Assembly (NCBI GenBank): GCA_031181145.1
Contig: JAPSLB010000009.1
Location: 55,552-119,551, forward strand
From: Microvirga sp.
Lineage (GTDB): Bacteria; Pseudomonadota; Alphaproteobacteria; Rhizobiales; Beijerinckiaceae
Direction of reading: 5' to 3'
DNA: 64,000 nucleotides
Part shown: positions 17,384 through 26,701 of the stretch, piece after piece
Position numbering within the stretch: the first letter of the stretch is position 1
Layout of the letters: each line of letters starts with the position of its first letter
Made by a program: the position numbers and the translations under genes
Notes under the pieces: generated by a model
Told to the model about the DNA's origin: nothing
The model's database searches: none
The model's input: only the letters and a program-made list of their open reading frames with translations

Positions 17384-18688
17384 TTGCTCGAACTGGTCAT
17401 CGCTCTTGCTCTCGTCGCCCTGAACGGCGTCTTCGCGCTTTCAGAACTCGCCATCGTTTCCGCCCGCAGGCCTCGACTGAAGGCCATGGCCGAGCAGGGC
17501 CGCGCCGGAGCCAAAACGGCCCTGGGCCTCATGGAGGATTCCGGGCGCTTCCTCTCGACGGTCCAGATCGGGATCACCCTCGTGGGCATCCTGGCCGGCG
17601 CCTTCTCGGGCGCAGCCCTCGGCAGCCGGCTGACCCAGATCCTGATGGCGGAAGGCGTCCCGGCGGGCGCGGCCGAGCCGCTCGGCTTCGGCCTCGTCAT
17701 CGGCCTCATCACCTATCTCTCCATCGTCATCGGCGAGCTCGTGCCCAAACAGCTCGCCTTGCGCCATCCCGAGGGCATCGCCTGCGCGATGGCCCCCTTG
17801 ATGCTGGTGCTGTCGAAAGCGGCTGCCCCTGCGGTGTGGCTCCTCAACGCCTCCACCCGCCTGATCTTCGGCCTGTTCGGCCCATCCTCCGGCGAGGGGA
17901 CGACCGTGACCGAGGAGGAGATCAAGATGCTCGTCGGCGAGGCCGAGAGCGCGGGCGTGATCGAGGAGGAGGAACGGCGCATGATCTCCGGCGTCCTGCG
18001 CCTTGGAGGCCGGACGGTGCGCGGCCTCATGACCCCCCGCACGGACGTGGACTGGATCGATGTCAACGAGGACGCGGAGGCGATCCGCAGCATCCTGATG
18101 GAAACCCCGCACTCCCGCCTGCCCGTGAGCGAGGGCTCGCCCGACAACATCATCGGGGTCGTCCAGTCACGGGCTCTTCTGGCGGCGCTGCTTTCGGACC
18201 AGCCGCTGGATGTCCGCGCCCATGTTCAAAGCGCGCCCATCATTCCCGACACGCTTTACGCGCTGGACGCGCTCGCGGTTCTGCGCGACTCGGAAGTACC
18301 CATGGCGCTCGTCCATGACGAGTACGGTCATTTCGAGGGCGTGGTCACTCCGGCGGACGCGCTGGAAGCGATCGTCGGCGCCTTCCGGTCCGATGGCGAG
18401 GCGCCGGAACCCAACGCCGTGCGCCGAGAGGACGGTTCCTGGCTGCTCGCGGGGTCCATGGCCGTCGATGAAATGGCGGACATACTGGGCGTCACCCTGC
18501 CGGAACCCCGCAGCTACCATACGGTCGGCGGCCTGGTGATCAGCGAGCTGGAGCACCTGCCCAGCACGGGCGAGCAGGTGGACGTGCTGGGATGGCGTTT
18601 CGAGGTGGTCGACCTGGACGAGCGCCGGATCGACAAGGTGCTCGCCATGCCCCTGAACCAGAGGGCGGGCTCTGCCGCCCTCTCCTGA
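17384..18688 (+). CDS. CorC/HlyC-type membrane protein (DUF21-CBS-CorC_HlyC)
   Basis: A 434-residue protein of the CNNM/CorC family, associated with Mg2+/Co2+ export and often named hemolysin-like. The DUF21 membrane domain (about residues 1-180) begins MLELVIALALVALNGVFALSELA-like and contains GELVPKQLALRHPE. A pair of CBS domains follows (about 210-340, with GLMTPRTDVDWID and HDEYGHFEGVVTPADALEAI), then the small CorC_HlyC domain (about 350-425). The start codon is TTG at 17384, chosen because it gives the family N-terminus. A perfect hairpin lies in the last codons. Confidence 0.9.
   Translation: MLELVIALALVALNGVFALSELAIVSARRPRLKAMAEQGRAGAKTALGLMEDSGRFLSTVQIGITLVGILAGAFSGAALGSRLTQILMAEGVPAGAAEPLGFGLVIGLITYLSIVIGELVPKQLALRHPEGIACAMAPLMLVLSKAAAPAVWLLNASTRLIFGLFGPSSGEGTTVTEEEIKMLVGEAESAGVIEEEERRMISGVLRLGGRTVRGLMTPRTDVDWIDVNEDAEAIRSILMETPHSRLPVSEGSPDNIIGVVQSRALLAALLSDQPLDVRAHVQSAPIIPDTLYALDALAVLRDSEVPMALVHDEYGHFEGVVTPADALEAIVGAFRSDGEAPEPNAVRREDGSWLLAGSMAVDEMADILGVTLPEPRSYHTVGGLVISELEHLPSTGEQVDVLGWRFEVVDLDERRIDKVLAMPLNQRAGSAALS
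18660..18683. terminator. Hairpin embedded in the end of the CorC/HlyC-type gene
   Basis: AGAGGGCGG (18660-18668) and CCGCCCTCT (18675-18683) make a perfect 9-bp stem with a 6-base loop just before the stop codon (18686-18688). It lies 30 bases before the 3' end of the convergent lipoprotein gene and may terminate either transcript. There is no long T-run. Confidence 0.45.
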
Positions 18689-18712
18689 CGCTCTCCGGAG
18701 ACTTCTTCAGGG

Positions 18713-19267
18713 TTACCCGCGCCGGCCGCCGCCGAGACCCACTTCGATCTCGAAGGTGTTGGCACGGGCCGCGGGCACCACGATGTTGTCCTCGACCACG
18801 GTCACGGAGGCCTGCGTGCCGCCGGCGGGAATGGCCGCCACGGCGGCGCGGCTGCGGGTGGCGATGATGGTCGAGCCGTCCTTGACGACGATCCGCACCG
18901 GGACGTTGTAGCGGCCGGCTGAACCACCGCTGCCCAGGAGGGCCCGGGCCTCGATGCCCACCTTGACGAGCGTGGATCCGTCCGGCTGACCTATGCATTC
19001 GCGGGCGAGATTGCTGATGGCGATCTGGCTGCGCGGGGACGAAGGATCGCCGGCGCGGATCGCGGACCCGCCCTCGAAGATCGTCACCGGCGGGCAATAG
19101 ACATCGTCCATGGCCTTGGCCTGGACCGGTGCCAGCGAGGCGCCGCCCGTCAGCAGCATCTCGCCAATCCCGAAGCCGCCCTCACCGGGAGCCCCGCACC
19201 CGGCCAGAGCCGAGACGCTTAGAACGGCGAATGCCACACCCGCCTTCATATCCAAACTCTTTACCAT
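18713..19267 (-). CDS. Putative lipoprotein of unknown function
   Basis: A 184-residue protein I cannot assign to a family. It starts with a lipoprotein signal: a hydrophobic stretch AGVAFAVLSVSALAGC with the lipobox cysteine at about residue 24, so it is probably anchored in a membrane facing the periplasm. Downstream there is a CPPVTIFEGGSAIR segment and a C-terminal beta-rich region with a VPVRIVVKDGSTIIATR-like run, ending in glycine and arginine. A second methionine at residue 7 could be the true start. It lies 30 bases after the IalB-like gene on the same strand, and both are exported. Confidence 0.7.
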   Translation of the reverse strand: MVKSLDMKAGVAFAVLSVSALAGCGAPGEGGFGIGEMLLTGGASLAPVQAKAMDDVYCPPVTIFEGGSAIRAGDPSSPRSQIAISNLARECIGQPDGSTLVKVGIEARALLGSGGSAGRYNVPVRIVVKDGSTIIATRSRAAVAAIPAGGTQASVTVVEDNIVVPAARANTFEIEVGLGGGRRG

Positions 19268-19297
19268 CGAATCCCCCAGCTCCCGTCTGGCTATTTA

Positions 19298-19810
19298 TTA
19301 AGGAAGCGCATCGAAGCCGGTCGCGAATCCGTTCAGCGACACGGGAATGCCGATGCCCTCCTCCGGCGTCTGGAACACGATGAAGGTGGCAGATTGCCCG
19401 GACTTCATCTGGTTGATGAGATTATCTTCCATGACGACCTCGGCGACGCAACCTGTGGCCAGACAGCGCACGAATCCGGCGCGGCCGATATCCGTCTGAT
19501 CGATCTTCAGGCCCAGGCCGGACGGCAGGAGGATACCCAGGGGCGCAACGACGCGAAGGAGGCGGCTTTTGCCGTCGGCGGTTTTCAACACGATAATCAC
19601 CAGAGTGACGTTCGGCCGATCCTCCGCCACGACGTTCTGGACGAGGGCACATTGCTCGGCCGCGGCCCCCGCGGGGGTTTCGCAGCGCATCTGCCAGTCA
19701 CCATAGGTGTTCTTCACCATGCCCTGAGCACTGGCGCCGCCTGCAGCGGCCAAAGCGGACACGCCGAGGAAAGCCGCCGCCCCGTACTGGATCCATCGCG
19801 ATACGCCCAT
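19298..19810 (-). CDS. IalB-family (invasion-associated locus B) periplasmic protein
   Basis: A 170-residue exported protein. A signal peptide (about residues 1-29) ends in GGASAQG. The mature part has the IalB pattern: YGDWQMRCETPAG near the start, ALVQNVV, then LRVVAPLGILLPSGLGL and the cysteine pair CLATGC, with a hydrophobic C-terminus containing the PVSLNGFATGFDAL family ending. IalB was named in Bartonella for a role in red-cell invasion, but the family is widespread in free-living Hyphomicrobiales and its function there is unclear. It diverges from the cytochrome oxidase operon 314 bp away. Confidence 0.85.
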   Translation of the reverse strand: MGVSRWIQYGAAAFLGVSALAAAGGASAQGMVKNTYGDWQMRCETPAGAAAEQCALVQNVVAEDRPNVTLVIIVLKTADGKSRLLRVVAPLGILLPSGLGLKIDQTDIGRAGFVRCLATGCVAEVVMEDNLINQMKSGQSATFIVFQTPEEGIGIPVSLNGFATGFDALP

Positions 19811-20005
19811 CGGTCTCTCCTTGTTGAACCTTTGCCCTGAAGGCAGCGGCCCAGCCGCCCCGATCCCAATCTTTGGCCTGTTGGGACCATGGCAGGGGCT
19901 ATGCTGTCAAGCGAGAGGGGGATAAGTAGGGCCACAATCGCTTTTGGCGGTTATGACGCACAGATTGCGACCTCAGAACCGTTGCGCTTCGGCGCGTCCT
20001 GTGAT

Positions 20006-20023
20006 CTTTGACGTGGATCAAAG
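20006..20023. promoter_or_regulatory. FNR/FixK-type binding site upstream of ctaC
   Basis: TTGAC at 20008-20012 and ATCAA at 20017-20021 are separated by 4 bases, matching the FNR/FixK consensus TTGAY-N4-RTCAA; the palindrome extends to CTTTGA...TCAAAG (20006-20011, 20018-20023). It lies about 100 bases before the ctaC start. This suggests oxygen-dependent control of the aa3 oxidase. The rest of the 314-bp gap shows no other clear signal. Confidence 0.7.
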
Positions 20024-20124
20024 GTGATGGCGCAAGCCGGGCGCCGCTATTCGCGCGTCCGGAGCGTTGCCCTTATGCTTTCGTGGCCACCGGCCACTAC
20101 ATCTTTAGGAGCTTTGGAACGCCG

Positions 20125-20979
20125 ATGCGGATCGAGAATGGACGTCGATCGGTGACCGCCCTCTCCACGGCAGCGGTCGCACTTGTGTTGGGCATAAGTG
20201 AGGCATGGGCTGCCGCAGGCCGCCCCTCTCCTTGGGAAACCGGCATGCAGGAGATGGTGACCGAGTTGGGACAGAGCGTGTCCAACTTCCACACCTATCT
20301 GGTTTGGCTGATCGCCGCGATCTGCCTGTTCGTACTGGCGCTGCTCCTGGTGATCATCGCCCGCTTCAACGAGCGGAAGAATCCGGTCCCGTCAAAGACC
20401 ACTCACAACACCCTCCTCGAGGTGGCCTGGACGATCATTCCGGTGCTGATCCTCGTGGCGATTGCAATTCCCTCCTTCCGTCTCCTCCGCCAGCAGCTGG
20501 TTCCGCCGCCGGCCGACGTGGTCGTGAAGGTCACCGGCTATTCCTGGTACTGGGGCTACGAGTATCCGGCCGATCAGGGCGGCTTCAAGTTCGACTCGAA
20601 CATGATCACGGAAGCCAGCGCCCTGAAGCCCGATCAGCCGCGCCTTCTCGGCGTGGACAACGCCATGGTGGTGCCGGTGGGCAAGGTCGTTCGCGTGCAG
20701 GTCACCTCCGCGGACGTGATCCACGCCTTCGCCCTCCCGTCCTTTGCGGTGAAGATCGACGCCATTCCCGGCCGCCTGAACGAGACCTGGTTCAAGGCCG
20801 AGAAGGAAGGCGTTTACTACGGCCAGTGCTCGGAGCTCTGCGGCAACGGCCATCCCTATATGCCGATCGAAATCCGCGTCGTGAGCGAGCAGCAATATGC
20901 CGCTTGGCTGGCCGAGGCGAAGCAGCGTTATGCTTCCACGGAAGGCTCGGCTCCGCTCAAGTTCGCGACCGCTCAGTAA
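20125..20979 (+). CDS. ctaC: Cytochrome c oxidase subunit II
   Basis: A 284-residue subunit that receives electrons from cytochrome c. A signal peptide (about residues 1-30, ending in SEAWAAA) is followed by two membrane helices (about 55-80 and 100-122). The periplasmic cupredoxin domain has GYSWYWGYEYP and the CuA site CSELCGNGHPYM (about 235-246), with all expected ligands. The start at 20125 is chosen because AGGAG lies at 20107-20111 and the signal peptide begins there; a longer in-frame start at 20008 lies over the FNR-type box. First gene of the operon. Confidence 0.96.
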   Translation: MRIENGRRSVTALSTAAVALVLGISEAWAAAGRPSPWETGMQEMVTELGQSVSNFHTYLVWLIAAICLFVLALLLVIIARFNERKNPVPSKTTHNTLLEVAWTIIPVLILVAIAIPSFRLLRQQLVPPPADVVVKVTGYSWYWGYEYPADQGGFKFDSNMITEASALKPDQPRLLGVDNAMVVPVGKVVRVQVTSADVIHAFALPSFAVKIDAIPGRLNETWFKAEKEGVYYGQCSELCGNGHPYMPIEIRVVSEQQYAAWLAEAKQRYASTEGSAPLKFATAQ

Positions 20980-20984
20980 TTTAG

Positions 20985-22631
<1,647 letters not shown>

Positions 22632-22660
22632 CCGGCTGAGCCGGGCGGCAACCGCCGCCC

Positions 22661-22734
22661 GCTCCTCCCCGGAGGGCTTGGGCACCGTTCAAGCCCTCCG
22701 GCGAGGAGCTGACACCGAGAGGCGCTCGCGCCTC
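22661..22734 (+). other. Strong double hairpin between ctaD and ctaB
   Basis: Positions 22661-22680 and 22690-22709 form a long stem: 7 bp, one C:C mismatch, then 12 bp (CCGGAGGGCTTG with CAAGCCCTCCGG), around a 9-base loop. A second stem follows at 22719-22724/22729-22734 (GAGGCG/CGCCTC). No T-run directly follows the first. It may tune expression between ctaCD and the downstream genes. Confidence 0.65.
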
Positions 22735-22764
22735 GTTCTTCAGCGTTTCGGAAGATCATTGGAT

Positions 22765-23721
22765 ATGAACAATCTGTCGAACAGTTTGACCGAACCCCAA
22801 ACCCAGAACCTCAATCATACGGGGCTCTCGCAGGGAGACGTGTCCGACTTCTTCGCCCTTCTGAAGCCGCGGGTCATGTTTCTCGTCGTCTTCACGGCCC
22901 TTGTCGGAATGGTGATCAGCCATCCGGACGTGAATCCCGTGCTGGCTTTCGTGTCCCTTTTGATGATCGCCGTCGGCGGCGGCGCCTCGGGCTGCCTGAA
23001 CATGTGGTGGGACGCGGACATCGACGCGGTCATGACGCGCACGCGCAAGCGCCCGATTCCCGCCGGCAAGATCCAGCCCGGCGAGGCCCTGGCGTTCGGG
23101 CTCACCCTGACGGCCGGTTCGGTGCTGATCCTCGGGCTGGCCAGCAACTGGCTGGCGGCCGGCCTCCTGGCCTTCACCATCTTCTTCTACGTCGTGATCT
23201 ACTCCATGTGGCTGAAGCGCTCGACGCCGCAGAACATCGTGATCGGCGGTGCGGCAGGCGCTCTCCCGCCCGTAGTGGCGCAAGCGGCCGTGACCGGCCA
23301 CGTGGCGTGGGACAGCATCATTCTGTTCGCCATCATCTTCATGTGGACGCCGCCCCATTTCTGGGCGCTGGCCCTGGTGAAGTCGAGCGACTACGAGCGC
23401 GCCGGCGTTCCCATGATGCCGAACGTCGCCGGGGAGGATTCGACCCGCTTTCAGATCCTCGTCTACACGGTCCTGCTCGCTCCGCTCGGCATGGTGCCGG
23501 TCCTCATGGGATTCGGCGGCCTCGCCTATGCGATCATCTCGCTCGTCGGCGGGCTCGGAATGCTGGCGCTCGCCGTCCAGGTCTACCGCCTGCGCCAGGG
23601 CGAGCCGGCCATGCGCGTGGCCCAGCAGCTCTTCGGCTTCTCGATCCTTTACCTTTTCCTGCTGTTCGCCACGCTCCTCGCGGAGCACGGCCTCGGCTTC
23701 TTCCATCCGGTCATGGGGTGA
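22765..23721 (+). CDS. ctaB: Heme O synthase (protoheme IX farnesyltransferase)
   Basis: A 318-residue UbiA-superfamily prenyltransferase that adds a farnesyl group to heme B to make heme O, the precursor of the oxidase heme A. The substrate-binding aspartates are in [15 protein letters not shown] followed by KRP. The second loop motif is seen as [17 protein letters not shown], and [11 protein letters not shown] is family-specific. About nine membrane helices are expected. The start at 22765 gives the normal N-terminus; the frame is open upstream through the hairpin region but that part is not protein-like. It overlaps no gene; coxF starts 4 bases after its stop. Confidence 0.95.
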   Translation: MNNLSNSLTEPQTQNLNHTGLSQGDVSDFFALLKPRVMFLVVFTALVGMVISHPDVNPVLAFVSLLMIAVGGGASGCLNMWWDADIDAVMTRTRKRPIPAGKIQPGEALAFGLTLTAGSVLILGLASNWLAAGLLAFTIFFYVVIYSMWLKRSTPQNIVIGGAAGALPPVVAQAAVTGHVAWDSIILFAIIFMWTPPHFWALALVKSSDYERAGVPMMPNVAGEDSTRFQILVYTVLLAPLGMVPVLMGFGGLAYAIISLVGGLGMLALAVQVYRLRQGEPAMRVAQQLFGFSILYLFLLFATLLAEHGLGFFHPVMG

Positions 23722-23725
23722 GAGC

Positions 23726-23887
23726 ATGGCGAACCAGAACTCTTCCTACCGCCTCACTCCCGAGGAGCAACAGCGCCGCAGGCGCCGGTCCATTGCCCTG
23801 GGCCTGACCTTGGGCGTCCTGTGCATCCTGCTGTTCGCGATCACGATCGCGAAGCTGGGTCCTCAGATCCTGAACCGCCCGCTGTGA
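23726..23887 (+). CDS. Small membrane protein CoxF
   Basis: A 53-residue protein between ctaB and ctaG. It has a charged N-terminus with an arginine run (EEQQRRRRRS) and one membrane helix (about residues 22-45, ALGLTLGVLCILLFAITIA). A small CoxF-like protein is regularly found at this place in alphaproteobacterial cox operons, where it is thought to help oxidase assembly. The start is 4 bases after the ctaB stop and its own stop is one base before the ctaG start. Too short for function to be read from sequence. Confidence 0.8.
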   Translation: MANQNSSYRLTPEEQQRRRRRSIALGLTLGVLCILLFAITIAKLGPQILNRPL

Positions 23888-23888
23888 G

Positions 23889-24485
23889 ATGAGCATGGCT
23901 GAAACCCCTCATAACCAACGCAGAATGCATCGCACGGCCTTCATCTGCCTGAGCGTTGCCATAGGCATGGTGGGGCTCGCCTATGCCTCGGTGCCTCTCT
24001 ATGACCTTTTCTGCAAGGTGACGGGCTTCAACGGCACACCGGTCGTGCGCGACAACAATGCGTCCGAGATCACGGACCGCGTGATCTCCGTGCGTTTCGA
24101 TTCCAACGTGGCTCCCGGCCTGAGCTGGAGCTTCTCGCCCGAGAAACCCGAAGTCACGGTCAAGCTCGGGGAGACCACCACCGTCTATTACAAGGTCACC
24201 AACACGGGCGACAAACCTGCGACGGGCATTGCCACTTACAATGTGCAGCCTGATCTCGCGGGCACCTACTTCTCGAAGCTCGAGTGCTTCTGCTTCACCG
24301 AACAGACCCTGGAACCGGGGGAAACCCTCGAATCGGCGGTCGTGTTCTATGTCGATCCGCGCCTGGCGCAGGATTCCGACGTGAAGGATCTTTCTTCCAT
24401 CACGCTTTCCTACACCTACTTCCCGTCCAAGGCGGGCAAGCCGGTGGCGGAGGCGACGTCATCAACCAAACCCATCGCTCAATAA
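23889..24485 (+). CDS. ctaG: Cytochrome c oxidase assembly protein CtaG (Cox11)
   Basis: A 198-residue copper chaperone that delivers copper to the CuB site of subunit I. One membrane helix lies at about residues 15-37. The periplasmic domain carries the copper-binding ECFCF motif (KLECFCFTEQ) near residue 135, and VPLYDLFCKVTGFNGT just after the helix, both diagnostic of Cox11. Length is standard. It starts immediately after the coxF-like gene and precedes ctaE by 68 bases. Confidence 0.96.
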   Translation: MSMAETPHNQRRMHRTAFICLSVAIGMVGLAYASVPLYDLFCKVTGFNGTPVVRDNNASEITDRVISVRFDSNVAPGLSWSFSPEKPEVTVKLGETTTVYYKVTNTGDKPATGIATYNVQPDLAGTYFSKLECFCFTEQTLEPGETLESAVVFYVDPRLAQDSDVKDLSSITLSYTYFPSKAGKPVAEATSSTKPIAQ

Positions 24486-24553
24486 GGGACGTGACAAGCT
24501 GGACGGAAACGTCTTAAAGCGACGTCACATTCGAGGCACGGAGACGACAGAAC

Positions 24554-25411
24554 ATGGCCGAGGCCCACGCCAAGAACCACGACTATCACATTCTTGAACC
24601 GAGCCCGTGGCCGCTCATCGGCTCGGTCAGCGCCTTCCTGATGGCTTCCGGGTTCGTGACCTGGTGGAAGGACATGACCATCGGCGGAATGCACCTGGGC
24701 GCCTACATCTTCGGCGCAGGCATCATCGGCGTGCTCTACACCATGCTGAGCTGGTGGAGCGATGTGGTGCGCGAAGCCAATACCGGTTCCCATACCCGCG
24801 TGGTCCAGCTGCATCACCGCTACGGCATGATCATGTTCATCGCCTCCGAGGTGATGTTCTTCGCCGCCTGGTTCTGGGCCTATTTCGACGCCGCTCTCTA
24901 CGCAGGCGATCCGCAGCTCTACTCGCGCGTCGAGGCTCTCGGCGGCGTTTGGCCCCCGAAGGGCATCGAGACCTTTGATCCCTGGCATCTGCCCCTGCTC
25001 AACACCCTGATCCTGCTCACCTCCGGCACCACGGTCACCTGGGCGCACCACGCGCTCCTGCACAACGACCGCCAGGGCCTCAAGGCCGGCCTGTGGCTCA
25101 CGGTCATCCTCGGCATCGTGTTCAGCTTCGTGCAGGCCTACGAATACAGCCACGCCGCCTTCGGCTTCAGCGGCAATATCTACGGCGCCACCTTCTTCAT
25201 GGCGACGGGCTTCCACGGCGCACACGTGATCATCGGCACGATCTTCCTCGCCGTCTGCCTGCTGCGCGCCTATCGCGGCGACTTCACCCCGAAGCAGCAC
25301 CTCGGCTTCGAGTTCGCCGCCTGGTACTGGCACTTCGTGGACGTGGTGTGGCTCTTCCTCTTCGCCGCCATCTACGTATGGGGCTTCGGCGGAAGCGCGG
25401 CCGGCCACTGA
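24554..25411 (+). CDS. ctaE: Cytochrome c oxidase subunit III
   Basis: A 285-residue, seven-helix subunit III. It begins with the hydrophilic [18 protein letters not shown] segment, typical of this family, and contains [24 protein letters not shown] and FYWHFVD-like signatures, here [15 protein letters not shown] near the C-terminus. The conserved glutamate of helix III is in IASEVMFF. It does not carry redox centres but stabilises the D proton pathway. It ends the main operon, with a terminator 26 bases further on. Confidence 0.97.
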   Translation: MAEAHAKNHDYHILEPSPWPLIGSVSAFLMASGFVTWWKDMTIGGMHLGAYIFGAGIIGVLYTMLSWWSDVVREANTGSHTRVVQLHHRYGMIMFIASEVMFFAAWFWAYFDAALYAGDPQLYSRVEALGGVWPPKGIETFDPWHLPLLNTLILLTSGTTVTWAHHALLHNDRQGLKAGLWLTVILGIVFSFVQAYEYSHAAFGFSGNIYGATFFMATGFHGAHVIIGTIFLAVCLLRAYRGDFTPKQHLGFEFAAWYWHFVDVVWLFLFAAIYVWGFGGSAAGH

Positions 25412-25436
25412 AGCCGCTCACGAGCAGACTTTGACA

Positions 25437-25465
25437 GGGCGGCTTTCGAGCCGCCCTTCGCTTTT
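25437..25465 (+). terminator. Terminator after ctaE
   Basis: GGGCGGCT (25437-25444), tetraloop TTCG, then AGCCGCCC (25449-25456) form a perfect 8-bp stem, followed by TTCGCTTTT. It closes the ctaC-ctaE transcript before the DUF983 gene. Confidence 0.85.
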
Positions 25466-25514
25466 CAGCCTCCCCTTCCCATCTGAGGGTGGAGGCGTTT
25501 TCCGGAGAATCAAC

Positions 25515-25886
25515 GTGGCCCAAGATCAAACAGCCCCCTCGCCTGTCATCGCGGGCCTCAAGGGCCTGTGCCCCCGTTGCGGCAAGGGCCACCTGTTCAA
25601 GGGGTTTCTGACCGTGCGCCCGAAATGCGAGGTCTGCGGCCTCGACTTCGCCTTCGCGGACTCGGGAGACGGCCCTGCCTTCTTCGTGATGTCCATCGTC
25701 GGAATTCTGGTGGTCGCCCTCGCTCTCTGGGCCGAGTTCGCCTTCTCCCCGCCGATCTGGCTCCACCTCGTCATGTGGTCTGCCCTGAGCGTCGCCTTGA
25801 GCCTTGCCCTCGTGCGGCCCTCCAAGGGCGTCCTGGTCGCGCTCCAGTATCATCACAAGGCTGAGGAAGGGCGCATCCAGAAGTGA
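25515..25886 (+). CDS. DUF983-family membrane protein
   Basis: A 123-residue protein with a zinc-ribbon-like part and two membrane helices. The N-terminal half has two cysteine pairs, CPRCGKG and CEVCGLDF, likely to bind metal; the C-terminal half has helices at about residues 55-77 and 83-102. DUF983 genes are regularly found beside cox and SURF1 genes in alphaproteobacteria. The start codon is GTG at 25515, with GGAG at 25503-25506; the frame opens earlier, but over the terminator. Its TGA stop overlaps the SURF1 GTG start. Confidence 0.85.
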   Translation: MAQDQTAPSPVIAGLKGLCPRCGKGHLFKGFLTVRPKCEVCGLDFAFADSGDGPAFFVMSIVGILVVALALWAEFAFSPPIWLHLVMWSALSVALSLALVRPSKGVLVALQYHHKAEEGRIQK

Positions 25887-26629
25887 CTGCCGCCAGCCTG
25901 AACAAGAGCCGCTCGCTGATCCTGCCGGGCCTCGTCACCCTCATCGCGCTCGCCATCCTCATCGGTCTCGGGACATGGCAGCTTCAGCGCAAGGCCTGGA
26001 AGGAAGGGCTGATCCAGCAGATCGAGACCCGCGCCTATGGGGAGCCCGGCTCGATCCTGCCCGAAGCCGAGTGGTCCGGCTGGCGCGCCGACCAGGACGA
26101 GTTCCGGAAGGTGCGGGTGAGCGGCATCTTCCTGCATGACCTGGAAGCGCCGGTCTACGGCCTGGCTCCCGGGACGCGGCAGGGCGCTCCCCTTCAGGGC
26201 TATTACATCATCACGCCTCTCAAGCTCTCCACGGGGGCGGTCGTGATGGTCAACCGCGGCATCGTGCCGATCGAGCTGAAGGATCCTGCGACCCGCCCCG
26301 AAGGCCAGCTCGACGGCGAGGTGACGGTCACCGGCCTCGTGCGAGCGCCCGAAGCGCGCAATGCCTTCACGCCGGAGAACGATCCTGCCAAGAATACCTG
26401 GTTCACCCGCGACCCGCAGGCCTTCGCCGAGGTCCGGGGGCTCGAGCGGGTCGCCCCCTTCCTCATCGACGCGGATGCCGCGCCCAATCCCGGCGGCTGG
26501 CCGCGCGGCGGGCAGACCCCGCTCACGCTGCCCAACAACCACCTGCAATACGCGCTCACCTGGTACGGCCTCGCCCTCACCCTCCTCGGCGTCTTCGGGG
26601 CTTTTGCCTGGAAGCGCATCAAGGGGTGA
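25883..26629 (+). CDS. SURF1-family cytochrome oxidase biogenesis protein
   Basis: A 248-residue SURF1/Shy1 homologue, needed for efficient heme A insertion in aa3 oxidases. A membrane helix at each end (about residues 12-32 and 225-243) brackets a periplasmic domain. Signatures visible are GLGTWQLQRKAWKEGLI after the first helix, VMVNRGIVPIE in the middle and HLQYALTWYGLALTLLG at the C-terminal helix. Translation starts at GTG and overlaps the DUF983 stop (GTGA), so the two are coupled. Its presence fits the oxidase genes upstream. Confidence 0.93.
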   Translation: MTAASLNKSRSLILPGLVTLIALAILIGLGTWQLQRKAWKEGLIQQIETRAYGEPGSILPEAEWSGWRADQDEFRKVRVSGIFLHDLEAPVYGLAPGTRQGAPLQGYYIITPLKLSTGAVVMVNRGIVPIELKDPATRPEGQLDGEVTVTGLVRAPEARNAFTPENDPAKNTWFTRDPQAFAEVRGLERVAPFLIDADAAPNPGGWPRGGQTPLTLPNNHLQYALTWYGLALTLLGVFGAFAWKRIKG

Positions 26630-26701
26630 TGCGGTATTGAAGCGGCTTGCCGCAGCCTCCCGCGCCACCTATTGTCCCGCCGCATTTTCAGGAGATTGAC
26701 C

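Noticed and set aside
24486..24553. Separate terminator or promoter between ctaG and ctaE
   Set aside because: No hairpin with T-run and no boxes near consensus; the genes most likely share the ctaC transcript.
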